A stretch of 24,871 bases of DNA from an uncultured Akkermansia sp. (GTDB lineage: Bacteria; Verrucomicrobiota; Verrucomicrobiia; Verrucomicrobiales; Akkermansiaceae): positions 1-24,871 of the forward strand of contig CAJGCY010000024.1 in NCBI GenBank assembly GCA_904501955.1, written 5' to 3'. Positions 1 to 7,354 of this stretch are shown here, one piece after another. Below the pieces are notes generated by a model, which was given only the letters and a program-made list of their open reading frames with translations, had not been told where the DNA came from and did no database searches. Numbering within the stretch: position 1 is the first letter of the stretch; each line of letters starts with the position of its first letter. The translations under genes and the position numbers were made by a program.

Positions 1-145
1 AGGTTCCCTGGGTTCCATTTCCTTTTTTGTTGCTATACAGGGGTTCCGTTCGCTTACGCTCACTCCACCGCCTGCCTAACGTCCGTCGCCCTAAAGGGCT
101 CTGAATTCCGCTCGCTTCGCTCGCCAACTTCCGATTTATCGGGCT
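1..145. repeat. Right part of a TIR-bounded interspersed repeat (cut by window edge)
   Basis: No gene is visible here. The segment ends in a CCAACTTCCGATTTATCGGG terminus at 124-143, the same right end found at 16556-16578 and 24615-24640. Interior pieces also match those copies: GGTTCC boxes, CTCCACCG, a GGGCTC-GAATT block and CTCGCTT-GCTCGC hairpin arms. The left end lies outside the window. It is probably a non-autonomous repeat; no transposase is visible. Confidence 0.7.
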
Positions 146-168
146 GAGTGGTAGCAGAGGAAAGAGGA

Positions 169-207
169 AGCGTTCAGTATAAGCTCCGGGGTGTTATACT
201 GAACGCT
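169..207 (-). terminator. Perfect 14-bp inverted repeat downstream of the NlpC/P60-like gene
   Basis: AGCGTTCAGTATAA (169-182) and TTATACTGAACGCT (194-207) are exact inverted copies with an 11-base loop. They lie 22 bases past the stop of the last gene of the minus-strand run, so a transcript-end hairpin is likely. On the minus strand the stem is followed by a pyrimidine-rich tract rather than a clean T run. An intrinsic terminator is therefore likely but not textbook; a protein-binding palindrome is the alternative. Confidence 0.55.
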
Positions 208-228
208 GAGAGGTGGAAGGATTGAGGA

Positions 229-1140
229 TTATTTACCTTTTTTTGCTGCAGGTTTAGGGGCAGGTTTTGCTGTCGGTTTGGCAGCGGGTTTGGCGGTAAT
301 CTTAGCCCCTACTTTGGCGCACACTTCTTCGTAGGAGAAGGATTTGCTGAGCATATCCTTCAGCCATTTGTCTTCCTTGGGCAAGGTGACCACATTGTTG
401 AAGTTCTGCGGATTGGTGATACGTGTAAAGATGAAGTGGTGCATTTTGGAAGCCTCCATGTGGCGGACGCTGTAGCCATCCGGCTTGTTGGCGGACCAAT
501 AGGTGATGTATTTTACGCCGTCTTTCACGTAATGCCCCAGGTAGATGACGATGTGGCCACGCTCCTTGGCGCCGATTTCCTCGCTCCAGAAGAACTTGAG
601 GACATCTCCCGGGCGGGCTTGGTTGATGTCCGTGAAGTTGACACCGGCTTTCAGGTCATGAACGAGCTTGGAGAAGCCCGGGCCGTTGGCATTGGCACGC
701 CCCCACACGCCGACGCCATCTGCCTGAGCGCGCACGGCAAGTTGTTTCCAAGCTTCCGGGGTGAGCTTGCCGGCTCCACTCTTTTCCCAGTTTTGCAGGG
801 TCTTTACCAAGAGTAGATAGCATGCTCCTGAGCAAAAGATGGGCTTGGCGATGGAAGGATTGATATCCAAACGCTTGGCCTCCTCGTTCCACATGACGGC
901 CTTGCGCAGGTTGGCACCGGCACCGCCACCCGCGCCATAACCGCCATTCTTCGGCATGTCATTATTGAGAGTCTGAACGGTCAAGGCGGAGAAATCCGCG
1001 GCGGAAGCGTTACGCTTCGTGCCGGCGAGTGCTTTGCCTCTGGCGTTGGTGACCAAGCCGGCTGCGGCCGGGCTTGTGGAGATGGTTTGCGCGCTGAGCG
1101 TTAAGCCTGTGAGGGATAAAACAAAAGCTATGATTTTCAT
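229..1140 (-). CDS. Secreted NlpC/P60-like putative cell-wall hydrolase
   Basis: A 303-residue protein with an N-terminal signal peptide (about 1-18, cleavage near LSAQT). The central region has the layout of an NlpC/P60 or CHAP-type papain-fold amidase: a Cys-Ser-Gly at 103-105 (FCSGACY) on a hydrophobic helix, a PGDVLKFFW strand near 177-185, and RGHIVIYLGH with candidate catalytic His196. A polar third residue may lie in the YWSANKPDG stretch (215-222). The C-terminal 25 residues are a Lys/Pro/Ala tail that could bind the wall or nucleic acid. The family usually cleaves peptidoglycan stem peptides in the periplasm. The start lies about 20 bases after the kinase stop, so it is probably cotranscribed with the kinase and may be an output of that circuit. 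The fold is inferred from motifs only; substrate unknown. Confidence 0.6.
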   Translation of the reverse strand: MKIIAFVLSLTGLTLSAQTISTSPAAAGLVTNARGKALAGTKRNASAADFSALTVQTLNNDMPKNGGYGAGGGAGANLRKAVMWNEEAKRLDINPSIAKPIFCSGACYLLLVKTLQNWEKSGAGKLTPEAWKQLAVRAQADGVGVWGRANANGPGFSKLVHDLKAGVNFTDINQARPGDVLKFFWSEEIGAKERGHIVIYLGHYVKDGVKYITYWSANKPDGYSVRHMEASKMHHFIFTRITNPQNFNNVVTLPKEDKWLKDMLSKSFSYEEVCAKVGAKITAKPAAKPTAKPAPKPAAKKGK

Positions 1141-1161
1141 GTGTGTTCTGAAAGGTTAGAA

Positions 1162-2991
1162 TTAGTACAACTGCTCCATGCCGGGGCTGAGGGAAGGTGC
1201 GTAGTTTTTGTTGATGACCTCATCCCAATAGTAGATTTGCCCGTTATCGTTCATGTGCCAAGTTTCCTTGGTGTAGCCTGACGCCGTTTTGCGCCCACTT
1301 CCCTCACTGAGGTCGAAGCGGTAAACAATTTCCAAGACGTTACCCCTTACGCCGATGGAGTGCAGGGTGTAGCTGCGGTAAATCCAGCGGTTCCAGCCTT
1401 TTTCGATGTCGACGAGCACGGTGCTGCGGGAAACATTGCGATAATTGGAATACTTGTACTGAACGGTATCCGCATACCTATTGCTGAGGACGTAGCTTTG
1501 GCCGTAAGCACGTGCATCCAGGTATTCTCTCACCATTTGCACGTAGGCGGAGCGCTTGTTTGCCTCAGCACGCTTGCGAGCCTCTTCTTCCTCGCGACGG
1601 CGAGCGGCTTCTTCTTCGCGTTTGCGAGCTTCTTCTTCCTCTCGACGGCGAGCTTCTTCTTGGCGGCGTTGTTCCTCACGGCGAGCTTCTTCTTCGCGAC
1701 GGCGCTCTTCCGCACGGCGGGCTTCTTCTTCGCGACGGCGCTCTTCCGCTTTGCGGGCTTCTTCCTCACGGCGAGCTTTTTCTTCCGCGAGCTGACGTTC
1801 CACCTCTGCTTGAGCTAATTTTGCTCGAGCCATGGCCTCTGCGGCGCGGAATTGCTCTTCCGCACGGCGTTGGGCGTCTTCTGCCTTTTGCTGCTCCAGT
1901 AAGTAGAAGGCAACACCTGCACCGCCACCACCAAGGAGGAGAACCAAGAGCAGAATGGTAATAATGAGGCCGGTGGAACCGGAGGATTTGGCCTTGTCTT
2001 CCTCTATTACCTCCGTTTTGTCCATTCGGAGGGACGGATGCCCGGTGTAGGGCATGGGCGCGTGGCTGCCGAAATCGGCCTGAGAGGGGAAGTTGATGGC
2101 ATTCAGCCACTCCTGCGCGTTCTGCCAGCGCTGTTCGCTCCGCATGAAGAGCGCTTTGTCGATGGCCTGCAGGAAGGGCTGGGAGAAACGGTTTTGCAGC
2201 TCCGGTATGCTGTGCAGGGGCCGCAAGGTGTCTTGGGCCAAGCGATCCAAACAGCTGGGCGGGTTCTGCCCGGTAATGAGGCGGTAACAGGTAGCGCCCA
2301 ATGCGTAGATATCCGTCCACGGTCCGGGGTGGCCGTTGTTTTGCATTTGCTCCACCGGGGTGAAGCCGGGGGTGCCGATCATGGTTTGCGAGCGCTCGCT
2401 GATCATGCTGCGCGCTGTGCCGAAGTCAATGATGATGGGCTCGCCGTTTTGGTCAATTAAGATGTTGGCCGGCTTCAGGTCACGGTGCAACAGTGCATGT
2501 GAGTGTAAGTAAGCCAAGGCGCCGAGCAACTTTTGGAGTATAGGGCTCAGCCAAGCTTCCGTGATGTGGTAGGGGGGAGGAGCGGCCTCCGCCATGCTGC
2601 CACCATGCACCACCGGCATCACGTAATAGGCGGTTTCCAGCGCGGAGAACGCTGTCAGTACGCGCACGATGTTCGGGTGGTTCAATTTTGCCAGTGTGCG
2701 AGCCTCATCCAAAAATCGCTCCAACGACCACTTGTAACCGCGAGTGGATTCCTCGCCCGCTAAGGGGGTGACGGTGAGGGATGTTTGGTCACGCAGGGCA
2801 TAGAAAGAGGGCAGGTTTTCTTTGATTACCACCTCTGCCTGGGTGGTAGCATCCACCGCCAGATAGGTGATACCGAAGCCACCTTGCCCTATTGTTTTGA
2901 GAATTGTATAATTGCCGAGTACTACACCTGCCGGTAGTGCGTGAGTGCGTCCCTGTTGCCCTGTTTGGAAGCCTGTTGGATGGGTTGACAT
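1162..2991 (-). CDS. Membrane eukaryotic-like Ser/Thr protein kinase with long charged helix
   Basis: A 609-residue Hanks-type kinase. The catalytic domain covers about 27-300 and every key motif is present: glycine loop IGQGGFG (34-40), VVIKE Lys57, C-helix Glu96, HRDLKPAN (169-176, catalytic Asp171), DFG-type DFGTA (Asp189) and a GTPGFTPVEQ activation segment. One membrane span (about 341-365) puts the kinase in the cytoplasm. Outside are about 120 residues rich in Arg, Glu and Ala, resembling a single charged alpha helix or coiled coil, followed by a globular domain (490-609) that looks NTF2-like (inference). The outer domain could sense a signal and the helix could act as a rod. It has its own promoter (3026-3053), directly precedes the NlpC/P60-like gene and lies downstream of a PP2C gene, so the two form a kinase/phosphatase pair. 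It likely phosphorylates Thr residues read by the neighbouring FHA proteins. Confidence 0.92.
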   Translation of the reverse strand: MSTHPTGFQTGQQGRTHALPAGVVLGNYTILKTIGQGGFGITYLAVDATTQAEVVIKENLPSFYALRDQTSLTVTPLAGEESTRGYKWSLERFLDEARTLAKLNHPNIVRVLTAFSALETAYYVMPVVHGGSMAEAAPPPYHITEAWLSPILQKLLGALAYLHSHALLHRDLKPANILIDQNGEPIIIDFGTARSMISERSQTMIGTPGFTPVEQMQNNGHPGPWTDIYALGATCYRLITGQNPPSCLDRLAQDTLRPLHSIPELQNRFSQPFLQAIDKALFMRSEQRWQNAQEWLNAINFPSQADFGSHAPMPYTGHPSLRMDKTEVIEEDKAKSSGSTGLIITILLLVLLLGGGGAGVAFYLLEQQKAEDAQRRAEEQFRAAEAMARAKLAQAEVERQLAEEKARREEEARKAEERRREEEARRAEERRREEEARREEQRRQEEARRREEEEARKREEEAARRREEEEARKRAEANKRSAYVQMVREYLDARAYGQSYVLSNRYADTVQYKYSNYRNVSRSTVLVDIEKGWNRWIYRSYTLHSIGVRGNVLEIVYRFDLSEGSGRKTASGYTKETWHMNDNGQIYYWDEVINKNYAPSLSPGMEQLY

Positions 2992-3025
2992 AATGAAAAA
3001 TGTGCTGAAAGTGCTGCTTTAGGTC

Positions 3026-3053
3026 AGTATATCACTTTAGCACAAAAAATCAA
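3026..3053 (-). promoter_or_regulatory. Candidate sigma70-type promoter of the kinase gene
   Basis: On the minus strand, TTGATT (3048-3053) and TATACT (3026-3031) are separated by 16 bases. Transcription would start near 3019, giving a leader of about 28 nt. The leader has no Shine-Dalgarno sequence. The same TTGATT-N16 layout occurs at the PEP-CTERM gene (22918-22945). Confidence 0.6.
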
Positions 3054-3098
3054 CCTTTTTTCTCCGGCGTCACGAGAAAGCACACGCCGCTGGGGCGT

Positions 3099-4898
3099 TC
3101 AGTGATACAAAATGTGCATCCGAAAGACGGAACCCGTAGGCTGCGTGGGGCGTGCACTGCCTACGCCGTGTTGCTGATGCGTGGGAGTGATGACGACCTT
3201 TTGACGGGGCTGAGATGCTATGAATCTTACGCAGCCTCTGTGCGGTGAGTCGCCGAGTTGAATCTTGCGATGACTGCGGATGACGTGATGTGTGGTGCCG
3301 TGGTTTGCCGGTATGGAACGAGTTTGTTGGGTGTATGTTACTTGTGCGTAAACACCGTTCTCGCAAAAGGTGAAGGTGACAGGCTTCTCCGTGGTGGCAG
3401 GCTCCTCCGTGGTGGTGGTCTCCTCCGTGGTGGTGGTCTCCTCCGTGGGGGTGGTCTCCTCCGTGGGGGTGGGCTCTCCCGTGGTGGTGGGCTCTCCCGT
3501 GGTGGTGGTCTCCTCCGTGGTGGTGGTCTCCTCCGTGGGGGTGGTCTCCTCCGTGGGGGTGGGCTCTCCCGTGGGGGTGGGCGTTTCCTTGGTGGCGGGC
3601 GTTTCCGTGGTGGCGGGCGTTTCCGTGGTGACGGGTGTTTCCTTGGTGGCGGGCGTTTCCGTGGTGGCGGGCGTTTCCGTGGTGGCGGGTGTTTCCGTGG
3701 TGGCGGGTGTTTCCGTGGTGGCGGGCGTTTCCGTGGTGGCGGGCGTTTCCGTGGTGACGGGTGTTTCCTTGGTGGCGGGTGTTTCCTTGGTGCCGGGCGT
3801 TTCCGTGGTGGCGGGCGTTTCCGTGGTGGCGGGCGTTTCCGTGGTGGCGGGCGTTTCCGTGGTGGCGGGCGTTTCCTTGGTGGCGGGCGTTTCCTTGGTG
3901 GTGGGCGTTTCCTTGGTGGTGGGCTCTTCCGTGTTTACGGTATCATTCGCGTATGGAGCAGGGGCAGAGGTGTTGAGCATTTTCGTGCCATTTTCCCATT
4001 TGAGAATGAAGAAGGTAATGAGCGCAAAGGTAGTGATAACCAGAACGGCAAAAATCAGCAGCAGGTTGGTGGAGGGGCGGTAAGTGGTCTCGGCCGGAGC
4101 TGCGGCGGGAGATTTGCGGGCATGCAGCCACACGGCGGATATGTTGTCGGAGCTGCCGTTGGCATCTTTAAAAGCCTCTTGAGCCAAGTAGAGGAGGGTG
4201 TCTTGCTGCTCCTCAGGGGTAGATGCCTTCCAGTGGGGCATTTCCCACAGTTTTTCAGGGAGCTGGTTCCAGAATCCGTCACAGCAGAGGATGAAGGTGC
4301 TGGTAGCAGAATAAGTGCCTTGCTTGACGTGAGGTTTGAGCTTGGATGACGCCCCCAGCGCTTGGGTAAGGATGCACTGGTCCGGGTGGTTGCGTGCATC
4401 TTCCGGGGCGACTTCCCCTTGGTCAATGAGAATGCGCAGCAGGGAGTCATCTTTGGTGAGCAGTTCCCATTGCTTTTTGTGAGAAATGTAAGCGCGGCAA
4501 TCGCCGATGTTGACGGCGGTGTAATGACCATCACATGTGTAAAGCACCACGACGGCAGCTTTGCCGCTCAGGGAGGCTTTGCCACCACCCTCGCGGATGA
4601 TGGTAGCGTGCGCCTCGAGCAGGGCTGAGCAAAGGATATCCGCCGCCTCTTGGGGGCCTGCTCCCTTAGCGAGGTCGTTTTCCCATGTTTTTTTGAGTTG
4701 CTCCACCGCAATGCGGGCTGCGCGCGCGCCGCCTACGTGGCCGCCCGCGCCATCTGCCACAATGGCTAATTGGGCATACTCCGAATCCCAGCAGCCAATG
4801 GCGTCTTGCTGAGAATCACGGTTGCCCAGCAGGGACAACGCCGCGCAAAGTGTGGAGTCTACCGGGTGTTCTGATGTGGGATTGAGTGAGGGTACCAT
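3099..4898 (-). CDS. Membrane PP2C-family Ser/Thr phosphatase with Thr/Pro-rich stalk
   Basis: About 599 residues from the chosen start (Met in MVPSLNPT). A start at 4955 is possible and would overlap the previous gene by 14 bases, but it adds a His/Pro-rich stretch unlike a PP2C N-terminus. The PP2C domain covers about 15-260. Metal-site motifs are GNRDSQQDA, VADGAGG (Asp49), NIGDCRAY, CCDGFW (Asp207) and SSDNIS (Asp251). One membrane span lies at about 278-299. It is followed by about 31 hexapeptides of TTETPA/TTEETT type (322-507) and a roughly 90-residue basic, His-containing C-terminal segment that I do not recognise. The phosphatase is cytoplasmic and the stalk projects outward. It should reverse phosphorylation by the adjacent kinase on the FHA partners. 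The in-frame 18-bp repeats make length variation likely. Confidence 0.88.
   Translation of the reverse strand: MVPSLNPTSEHPVDSTLCAALSLLGNRDSQQDAIGCWDSEYAQLAIVADGAGGHVGGARAARIAVEQLKKTWENDLAKGAGPQEAADILCSALLEAHATIIREGGGKASLSGKAAVVVLYTCDGHYTAVNIGDCRAYISHKKQWELLTKDDSLLRILIDQGEVAPEDARNHPDQCILTQALGASSKLKPHVKQGTYSATSTFILCCDGFWNQLPEKLWEMPHWKASTPEEQQDTLLYLAQEAFKDANGSSDNISAVWLHARKSPAAAPAETTYRPSTNLLLIFAVLVITTFALITFFILKWENGTKMLNTSAPAPYANDTVNTEEPTTKETPTTKETPATKETPATTETPATTETPATTETPATTETPGTKETPATKETPVTTETPATTETPATTETPATTETPATTETPATTETPATKETPVTTETPATTETPATKETPTPTGEPTPTEETTPTEETTTTEETTTTGEPTTTGEPTPTEETTPTEETTTTEETTTTEEPATTEKPVTFTFCENGVYAQVTYTQQTRSIPANHGTTHHVIRSHRKIQLGDSPHRGCVRFIASQPRQKVVITPTHQQHGVGSARPTQPTGSVFRMHILYH
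3378..3935. repeat. 18-bp tandem repeat array coding the phosphatase stalk
   Basis: About 31 copies of an 18-base unit (plus-strand form GTGGTGGCGGGCGTTTCC and variants) encode hexads such as TTETPA, TKETPA, PTEETT and TTGEPT. Two sub-arrays can be told apart: a TETPA type (about 3590-3935) and an EETT/GEPT type (about 3378-3590). Units are nearly identical at the nucleotide level, which implies recent expansion. Every unit is a multiple of three, so gain or loss keeps the frame. Confidence 0.9.
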
Positions 4899-4941
4899 GG
4901 TTGTGTGAAAATGGTGTGGTGTTAGTGTGAGGGGGGGGAGG

Positions 4942-6564
4942 TTATGCCCAAGCAAATGAGCTGTCGCAGAAGGGGATGAATCTTAAATCCGTGTGGCGGG
5001 AAACATTCAGAATCTCGCCGTGGTGTATTTCCGTCGGGTCGAAGTGGATGATGCTGCCGGAGCCTAATTTTGTAATCTGCTTGCCGGCAGGTGATTGTAC
5101 GAGGCTGAACGTCCGCTGCTCAGCAGAATAGCTGAGGTGCAGCTGCTCTGCATCCACTTCGGTATCTTGTACCAGGGCTACTTCCATCTCAGCCGCGCTG
5201 CCTATGCGGGTGAGGGGCTGCGTAATCGGGAATACTTGCCCCACCATGGGGCCGGAGATGGCTACCAACCAGCCCAAGGGATGCGTGGCTGCAACCATGG
5301 CCGGTGCAGCAGGCTGCGCGGGGTATGTAGGCTGCGCGGGGTATGTAGGCTGCGCAGGGTATGTAGGCTGCGCGGGGTATGTAGGCTGCGCAGGGTATGT
5401 AGGTTGCGCGGGGTATGTAGGCTGCGCAGGGTATGTAGGCTGCGCAGGGTATGTAGGCTGCGCAGGGTATGTAGGCTGCGCAGGGTATGTAGGCTGCGCG
5501 GGTGGTATGGGGGGGAATACCGGTGCTTCGGGCTGCTCGGAGTGGATGTTAATCGGCTCTACATGCAGGTAGTGAGAGCCGGTCCCCGCAGGCGCATAGG
5601 CATTGTTGGCGAACTGTGAGGGCTGCGGGTGGAGGTTGATTTGCTGCATCCGGTTGTATCCTGTTGTTTCCGCACGGGGGAGGTATACCTCTTGGGTGGG
5701 GATGGCATGGTGCGAGGGCATGTTCAGTTGCCCCACTTGCTGAGCGTAGTTTGCCACCTCTGCCGGGGGGGTATAGGTGCCATACCCGGCGGAGAAATCC
5801 GGCTGTGCGTCTTGAGGTTGCGCATAGTTGTTGTAGTCAGCTCCGGGCGCGGAGCCATTTGCCGGGATGTACTCCGGCTGCGGGTTAAGGTCAATTTGCT
5901 GCACACGAGTATAGCCTGTTGTCTCCGCCTTGGGCAGATACCCCGGCTGTTGGTTGAGGTCAATCTGTTCCACGTGGGCATAGCCCGTTGTCTCCGCCGG
6001 TGCGGCCGGGGTATTGTATGTATTCGCGGGGATGGTGGGCTGCGGTGACGGCCGGTTGAATGCGTTTTCTGCCGTCGGTACATCTGCGTCCTCTTCTGTA
6101 CTGAGCGGGTTGATGTTAACCTTCGTCAGGGGAATGCGGAAGGGCATGGTTTCTTGGTCGCCCGCTTCCTCGCCGCAATTGACGGGGGTGATGTTCACCG
6201 CAGGCATTTGGAAGGGCATGGTTTCTTGGTCGCCCGCCTCCTCCCCGCAATTGACGGGTGTGATGCTCACCGCAGGCATTTGGAAGGGCATGGTTTCTTG
6301 GTCGCCCGCTTCCTCCCCGCAATTGACGGGTGTGATGCTCACCGCAGGCATTTGGAAGGGCATGGTTTCTTGGTCGCCCGCTTCCTCTCCGCAATTGACG
6401 GGTGTGATGCTCACCGCAGGCATTTGGAAAGGCATGGTCTCATCCTCATGATAGGCATAGTCAGGAGGAGATTGCAGTTCTTCTTGCGGGGGGGTAGCCT
6501 GAAGCTGTTCGTCCGGTGTGGGCGATTGTTCGTCTATCGGATATTCGTTTTGAGAGTTGCTCAT
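4942..6564 (-). CDS. Repeat-rich cytoplasmic FHA-domain protein with repeated Thr motifs
   Basis: A 540-residue protein without signal peptide or membrane span. The N-terminal part has four 24-residue repeats starting ETMPFQMPAVSITP (42-137) and a fifth ETMPF variant (138 on). Next come three ETTGY-x-R/H-VQQIDLNPQP-type repeats (about 190-315) and a related HYLHVEPINI copy, then ten PAQPTY hexads (355-414). The C-terminal about 100 residues resemble an FHA domain (GWLVAISGPMVGQVFPI, TRIGS), but the usual SxxH and NG motifs are weak. Acidic Thr motifs such as ETT resemble the phosphorylated Thr of GarA/FhaA-type regulators. They are good candidate sites for the nearby kinase, to be bound by its own or neighbouring FHA domains. 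It precedes the phosphatase gene by 43 bases. Confidence 0.8.
   Translation of the reverse strand: MSNSQNEYPIDEQSPTPDEQLQATPPQEELQSPPDYAYHEDETMPFQMPAVSITPVNCGEEAGDQETMPFQMPAVSITPVNCGEEAGDQETMPFQMPAVSITPVNCGEEAGDQETMPFQMPAVNITPVNCGEEAGDQETMPFRIPLTKVNINPLSTEEDADVPTAENAFNRPSPQPTIPANTYNTPAAPAETTGYAHVEQIDLNQQPGYLPKAETTGYTRVQQIDLNPQPEYIPANGSAPGADYNNYAQPQDAQPDFSAGYGTYTPPAEVANYAQQVGQLNMPSHHAIPTQEVYLPRAETTGYNRMQQINLHPQPSQFANNAYAPAGTGSHYLHVEPINIHSEQPEAPVFPPIPPAQPTYPAQPTYPAQPTYPAQPTYPAQPTYPAQPTYPAQPTYPAQPTYPAQPTYPAQPTYPAQPAAPAMVAATHPLGWLVAISGPMVGQVFPITQPLTRIGSAAEMEVALVQDTEVDAEQLHLSYSAEQRTFSLVQSPAGKQITKLGSGSIIHFDPTEIHHGEILNVSRHTDLRFIPFCDSSFAWA
5323..5502. repeat. 18-bp tandem repeats coding ten PAQPTY hexads
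   Basis: Ten nearly identical 18-base units (plus strand GGGTATGTAGGCTGCGCA/G) encode a Pro/Tyr-rich flexible linker just before the FHA-like domain. Differences between units are mostly silent third-position changes, as expected from recent slippage. Confidence 0.92.
6154..6441. repeat. Four 72-bp tandem repeats in the FHA protein gene
   Basis: Four direct repeats of 72 bases encode the 24-residue ETMPFQMPAVSITP...GEEAGDQ unit, with only a few base changes between copies (for example one Ser to Asn). A partial fifth unit follows at the left. Each unit carries Thr residues in an acidic or proline context. Confidence 0.92.
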
Positions 6565-6594
6565 GAGTGTAAAAAAAACGCGATGAAGTTTGCC

Positions 6595-6623
6595 TATATA
6601 GTAAAGACGTTGTGTATGGTAAA
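6595..6623 (-). promoter_or_regulatory. Possible promoter of the repeat-rich FHA gene
   Basis: The 76-base gap is AT-rich. TTTACC (6618-6623) and TATATA (6595-6600) are 17 bases apart on the minus strand, each matching 4 of 6 consensus bases. It would let the FHA/phosphatase pair be expressed apart from the genes upstream. Confidence 0.3.
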
Positions 6624-6640
6624 ATTGTTCAAATTATGTG

Positions 6641-7339
6641 TCACATGCCGTGAGCTTTGGGGCGGAGCGGGAAGATGGCGGTATCCGTTTCCTCGACGGT
6701 GTATTCTATCTTACCGTCTGCCGTTTTGGTGTAGAAGATGTAGTAGATGCGTTCGTTCGCTTTGTCGTGTAAGTTGACCGCACTGTGATTGTTGACGATG
6801 GTAATGATGACGTCTCCGTTCGGGTACTTACCGCCTTCATTCGGTGTTTTCTCCGTGAGCCTGCCGTGCAGGGTGATGAGTGCAGCTTCTGCATCACTGC
6901 TTGTCACTTTGTCCAGTATGCAGGTGTAGGTAGCGGTGGTGGGCTCGGCGCCCTCTTTGTGCTGCGGAATGGGAATGAGCACCACGTCACCCACTTTCGG
7001 CTTCGTGGGGAGAGTCAGCTCACCCTTTATCTTGTAGATTTTGACACCTTCATGGTCACCCTTGGTCGGGGTGTCATAACTGAGCTCCGGCGAGGCCAGG
7101 TTATGAGTTTTGCCGTTTCCTACGGTAGAGGTTCCCTTCGTCGGGCTGTGCGCGGTAGTGGACTTGCTGCTGTCTACCGGGCCGCCCGGGGTGGTATCTT
7201 CCGGCGTGGGCGCTGCATGGCGGATGTAGTCCGTTACGGCGATTTTTTCGCGCTTGTCCTTGAGCATGAACACAAGCGAGATAACGCCTGCAATGAAGGC
7301 TGCGATGCTCGTGTAGAGGTATATGCTTCTCTTGTTCAT
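6641..7339 (-). CDS. Single-TM protein of unknown family in the FHA cluster
   Basis: A 232-residue protein I do not recognise. It has a short basic N-terminus and one membrane helix (about 8-26), then a Lys-rich stretch, a low-complexity Thr/Pro/Gly linker (40-80) and a compact, strand-rich region (about 95-225) with repeated GDVVLIPIP, TYTCILDKV and GDVIITIVN strands. No Cys/His active site is apparent. By the positive-inside rule the membrane orientation is uncertain: MNKR before the helix, KDKREK after. It begins 15 bases after the metzincin-FHA gene, so it is probably cotranscribed and may be an accessory subunit of the same membrane assembly. Confidence 0.7.
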   Translation of the reverse strand: MNKRSIYLYTSIAAFIAGVISLVFMLKDKREKIAVTDYIRHAAPTPEDTTPGGPVDSSKSTTAHSPTKGTSTVGNGKTHNLASPELSYDTPTKGDHEGVKIYKIKGELTLPTKPKVGDVVLIPIPQHKEGAEPTTATYTCILDKVTSSDAEAALITLHGRLTEKTPNEGGKYPNGDVIITIVNNHSAVNLHDKANERIYYIFYTKTADGKIEYTVEETDTAIFPLRPKAHGM

Positions 7340-7354
7340 TGGTGGTGAAAATGT

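Noticed and set aside
3258..4349. Long plus-strand frames of Gly/Arg or Val/Ser repeats opposite the phosphatase gene
   Set aside because: They are antisense shadows of the 18-bp repeats. The minus-strand frame has complete PP2C motifs and a membrane span.
3378..6441. Possible CRISPR arrays
   Set aside because: The regular repeats at 3378-3935, 5323-5502 and 6154-6441 have no unique spacers and translate in frame into peptide repeats of real genes. No cas genes are present.
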